Origin: DATLCI01 sp046714215
Lineage (GTDB): Bacteria > Acidobacteriota > Terriglobia > Terriglobales > Acidobacteriaceae
Assembly (NCBI GenBank): GCA_046714215.1
Contig: JBKKBM010000201.1
Coordinates: 1 to 15,556 of the forward strand
Length of the DNA stretch: 15,556 nucleotides
Reading direction: 5' to 3'
Shown: positions 14,554 to 15,556 of the stretch, one piece after another
Position numbering within the stretch: position 1 is the first letter of the stretch
Layout of the letters: every line of letters begins with the position of its first letter
Made by a program: the position numbers and the translations under genes
Notes under the pieces: model-generated
Seen by the model: only the letters and a program-made list of their open reading frames with translations
The model's database searches: none
Told to the model about the DNA's origin: nothing

Positions 14554-14775
14554 ATGACGGAATTTGAGCAACAAGTACTGGAAGATCTGGCCGCGCTTAA
14601 GTCAGAGATGCGCGCCCTACTGGGCAATGGCCAGCCGGGCAGGTTGCGGCAACTGGAGCAGCGGGTAGACCAACACGAAGTCCTGGTGCAACGGGTCGCC
14701 GGTGTGGGAGCGCTAGTGGGCGCACTGCTCACCGCCGTACACGTGGGCATCGACATGCTAAAGAATCGCGGTTAA
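14554..14775 (+). CDS. Small coiled-coil/membrane protein, holin or XhlA-like
   Basis: The product has 73 residues. Residues 1-48 form an amphipathic coiled coil (QQVLEDLAALKSEMRALL; RLRQLEQRVDQHEVLVQRV) and residues about 49-68 form one hydrophobic helix (GVGALVGALLTAVHVGIDML), ending with KNRG. This 'coiled coil then membrane helix' plan is that of XhlA-type lysis accessory proteins and many phage holins. Located after the baseplate gene, it would help lyse the host; no endolysin is visible in the window. ATG 14554 follows the previous stop by eight bases with a weak GAAAG; longer starts would run inside the upstream gene. Confidence 0.6.
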   Translation: MTEFEQQVLEDLAALKSEMRALLGNGQPGRLRQLEQRVDQHEVLVQRVAGVGALVGALLTAVHVGIDMLKNRG

Positions 14776-14791
14776 TAAAAAGGAGAAGCAA

Positions 14792-15046
14792 ATGAATTTT
14801 CTCGCAAAGTTGTTACGTGGAGTCGCGTTTATCCCCGCCGTGGTGCACGGCATAGAGGCGCTGTTCGGCAGCAAGAGCGGTAACGAGAAGAAAGAAGCAG
14901 CCATGTCCTTCGTGGGCTCGGCGCTCTCTATCACCGAGGCCGTCCTCAACCGCGACATCGTGGACGACGCCAAGTTCCGTGAAGGCCTGGGCAAGATCAT
15001 CGATGGCGTGGTGCAATGTCTCAACGCCAGCGCCTGGGCAAAATAA
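14792..15046 (+). CDS. Small conserved-looking prophage protein of unknown function
   Basis: The product has 84 residues. A hydrophobic N-terminal helix MNFLAKLLRGVAFIPAVVHG could be an amphipathic or membrane segment, then a charged stretch (GSKSGNEKKEAAM) and a C-terminal helical part ending KIIDGVVQCLNASAWAK. I associate this pattern with small proteins at the end of acidobacterial prophage late operons but know no function. AGGAG (14781-14785) six bases before ATG 14792 is a good ribosome site. It follows the holin-like gene by 16 bases and is the last gene of the element visible here, ending 18 bases from a convergent chromosomal gene. A lysis or tail-tip role is possible. Confidence 0.62.
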   Translation: MNFLAKLLRGVAFIPAVVHGIEALFGSKSGNEKKEAAMSFVGSALSITEAVLNRDIVDDAKFREGLGKIIDGVVQCLNASAWAK

Positions 15047-15064
15047 GACGCGGACGAAGGTTCG

Positions 15065-15556
15065 CTACTTCACCAGGAGTGCGAACCGCGGGAAGCTAAA
15101 CGTGCCTGCCGCGTCGTCCACCACGGTGACTTGGCAGGTGTAATAGCCAGGCTTGAGCTGCGTGAGTGGCACGTCCAGTTGGAACGCCGCCGCGCGGCGC
15201 CCCGGCGTCAGCTCGCGGACTTCGACCAGCGGTGTCTCAAAGGCTTTCACCTTGCCGTTGAAGAACTGCACACTGCTCATCACCCGCACATCGCCCTTGG
15301 GCGACACGGGCTTGCCATTTTCCGGCTTGGGCGCTTTGGGCGTCTTCGCCGGATCGTAAACCTCGTAATACATATAAAGGTGTTGGTCCTTGGCGAAGAC
15401 GTGCGTGATGTTGGGGATCAACTCCCGGCCATCGCGCACCAGCGGATTGTCTTTCTGCGCCTTGCCCGCTGCCTGCATCTGGCCGCTTAGCACCACGGAA
15501 CTCATCTTCAACGGGTTTTTCTTGTCCTGCTTGCGCAGATCGGGGATGGTGATGTC
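15065..15556 (-). CDS. VWFA-related (acidobacterial) protein, C-terminal part (truncated at window edge)
   Basis: The frame runs to the right edge with no stop, so the N-terminal part, including any VWA domain, lies outside. The visible 163 residues begin DITIPDLRKQDKNPLKMSS and include VVLSGQMQAAGKAQKDNPLV, ELIPNITHVFAKDQHLYMYYEVYDP split by a proline-lysine linker, FETPLVEVRELTPGRRAAAF and the ending GYYTCQVTVVDDAAGTFSF. This tail is characteristic of the large family of Acidobacteriota VWFA-related secreted proteins of unknown role. TTG 15511 is an internal codon, not the start. It is a chromosomal-type gene, so it likely marks host DNA beside the phage cluster; the two are convergent with an 18-base gap. 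Confidence 0.82.
   Translation of the reverse strand, partial: DITIPDLRKQDKKNPLKMSSVVLSGQMQAAGKAQKDNPLVRDGRELIPNITHVFAKDQHLYMYYEVYDPAKTPKAPKPENGKPVSPKGDVRVMSSVQFFNGKVKAFETPLVEVRELTPGRRAAAFQLDVPLTQLKPGYYTCQVTVVDDAAGTFSFPRFALLVK

Noticed and set aside
1..15556. CRISPR arrays, tRNA or rRNA genes, insertion sequences
   Set aside because: Looked for regularly spaced repeats, cloverleaf-like segments and transposase-like proteins; none was seen.

Overview
The window is high-G+C bacterial DNA carrying a tailed-phage morphogenesis cluster. It most likely comes from an Acidobacteriota (Terriglobia-like) chromosome. That placement rests on the right-hand minus-strand gene, which looks like the C-terminal part of an acidobacterial VWFA-related protein, on the paired HipA-like kinase and DUF3037 genes, and on the style of PurE/PurK and the tail proteins. 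All family calls come from reading the translations by eye; no search was run.

Layout, left to right. (1) Positions 2-1102 hold the C-terminal part of a tail-fibre-like protein. (2) Positions 1103-1386 hold no convincing gene. (3) The packaging and head genes follow on the plus strand: large terminase (1387-2889), a two-gene cargo of HipA-like kinase and DUF3037 protein (2975-4596), portal (4607-5875) and a protease-scaffold fusion (5872-6816). An intrinsic terminator at 4649-4677 lies inside the 5' end of the portal frame. (4) A purE-purK operon runs on the opposite strand (8531 down to 6838), exactly between the protease/scaffold gene and the major capsid gene. (5) The major capsid protein (8667-9638) is followed at once by an intrinsic terminator (9657-9690). 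After it come connector and tail genes that abut or overlap (9705-14545), then two small genes (14554-15046), one of them holin/XhlA-like. (6) A convergent chromosomal-type gene enters from the right edge (15556 down to 15065).

The structural genes would package DNA (terminase, portal), build and mature a HK97-type head (scaffold/protease, capsid) and attach a tail. No integrase, repressor, small terminase, tape-measure protein, endolysin or att site is visible. The element is therefore either longer than the window, reduced, or domesticated.

The most notable points are: housekeeping purine genes splitting the head module; a kinase/DUF3037 pair with its own terminator between terminase and portal; and, at the protease-scaffold junction, a Shine-Dalgarno sequence, a dnaX-type A_AAA_AAG heptamer with an immediate -1 stop, and an in-frame GTG. 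That last arrangement could make separate protease and scaffold products from one gene.
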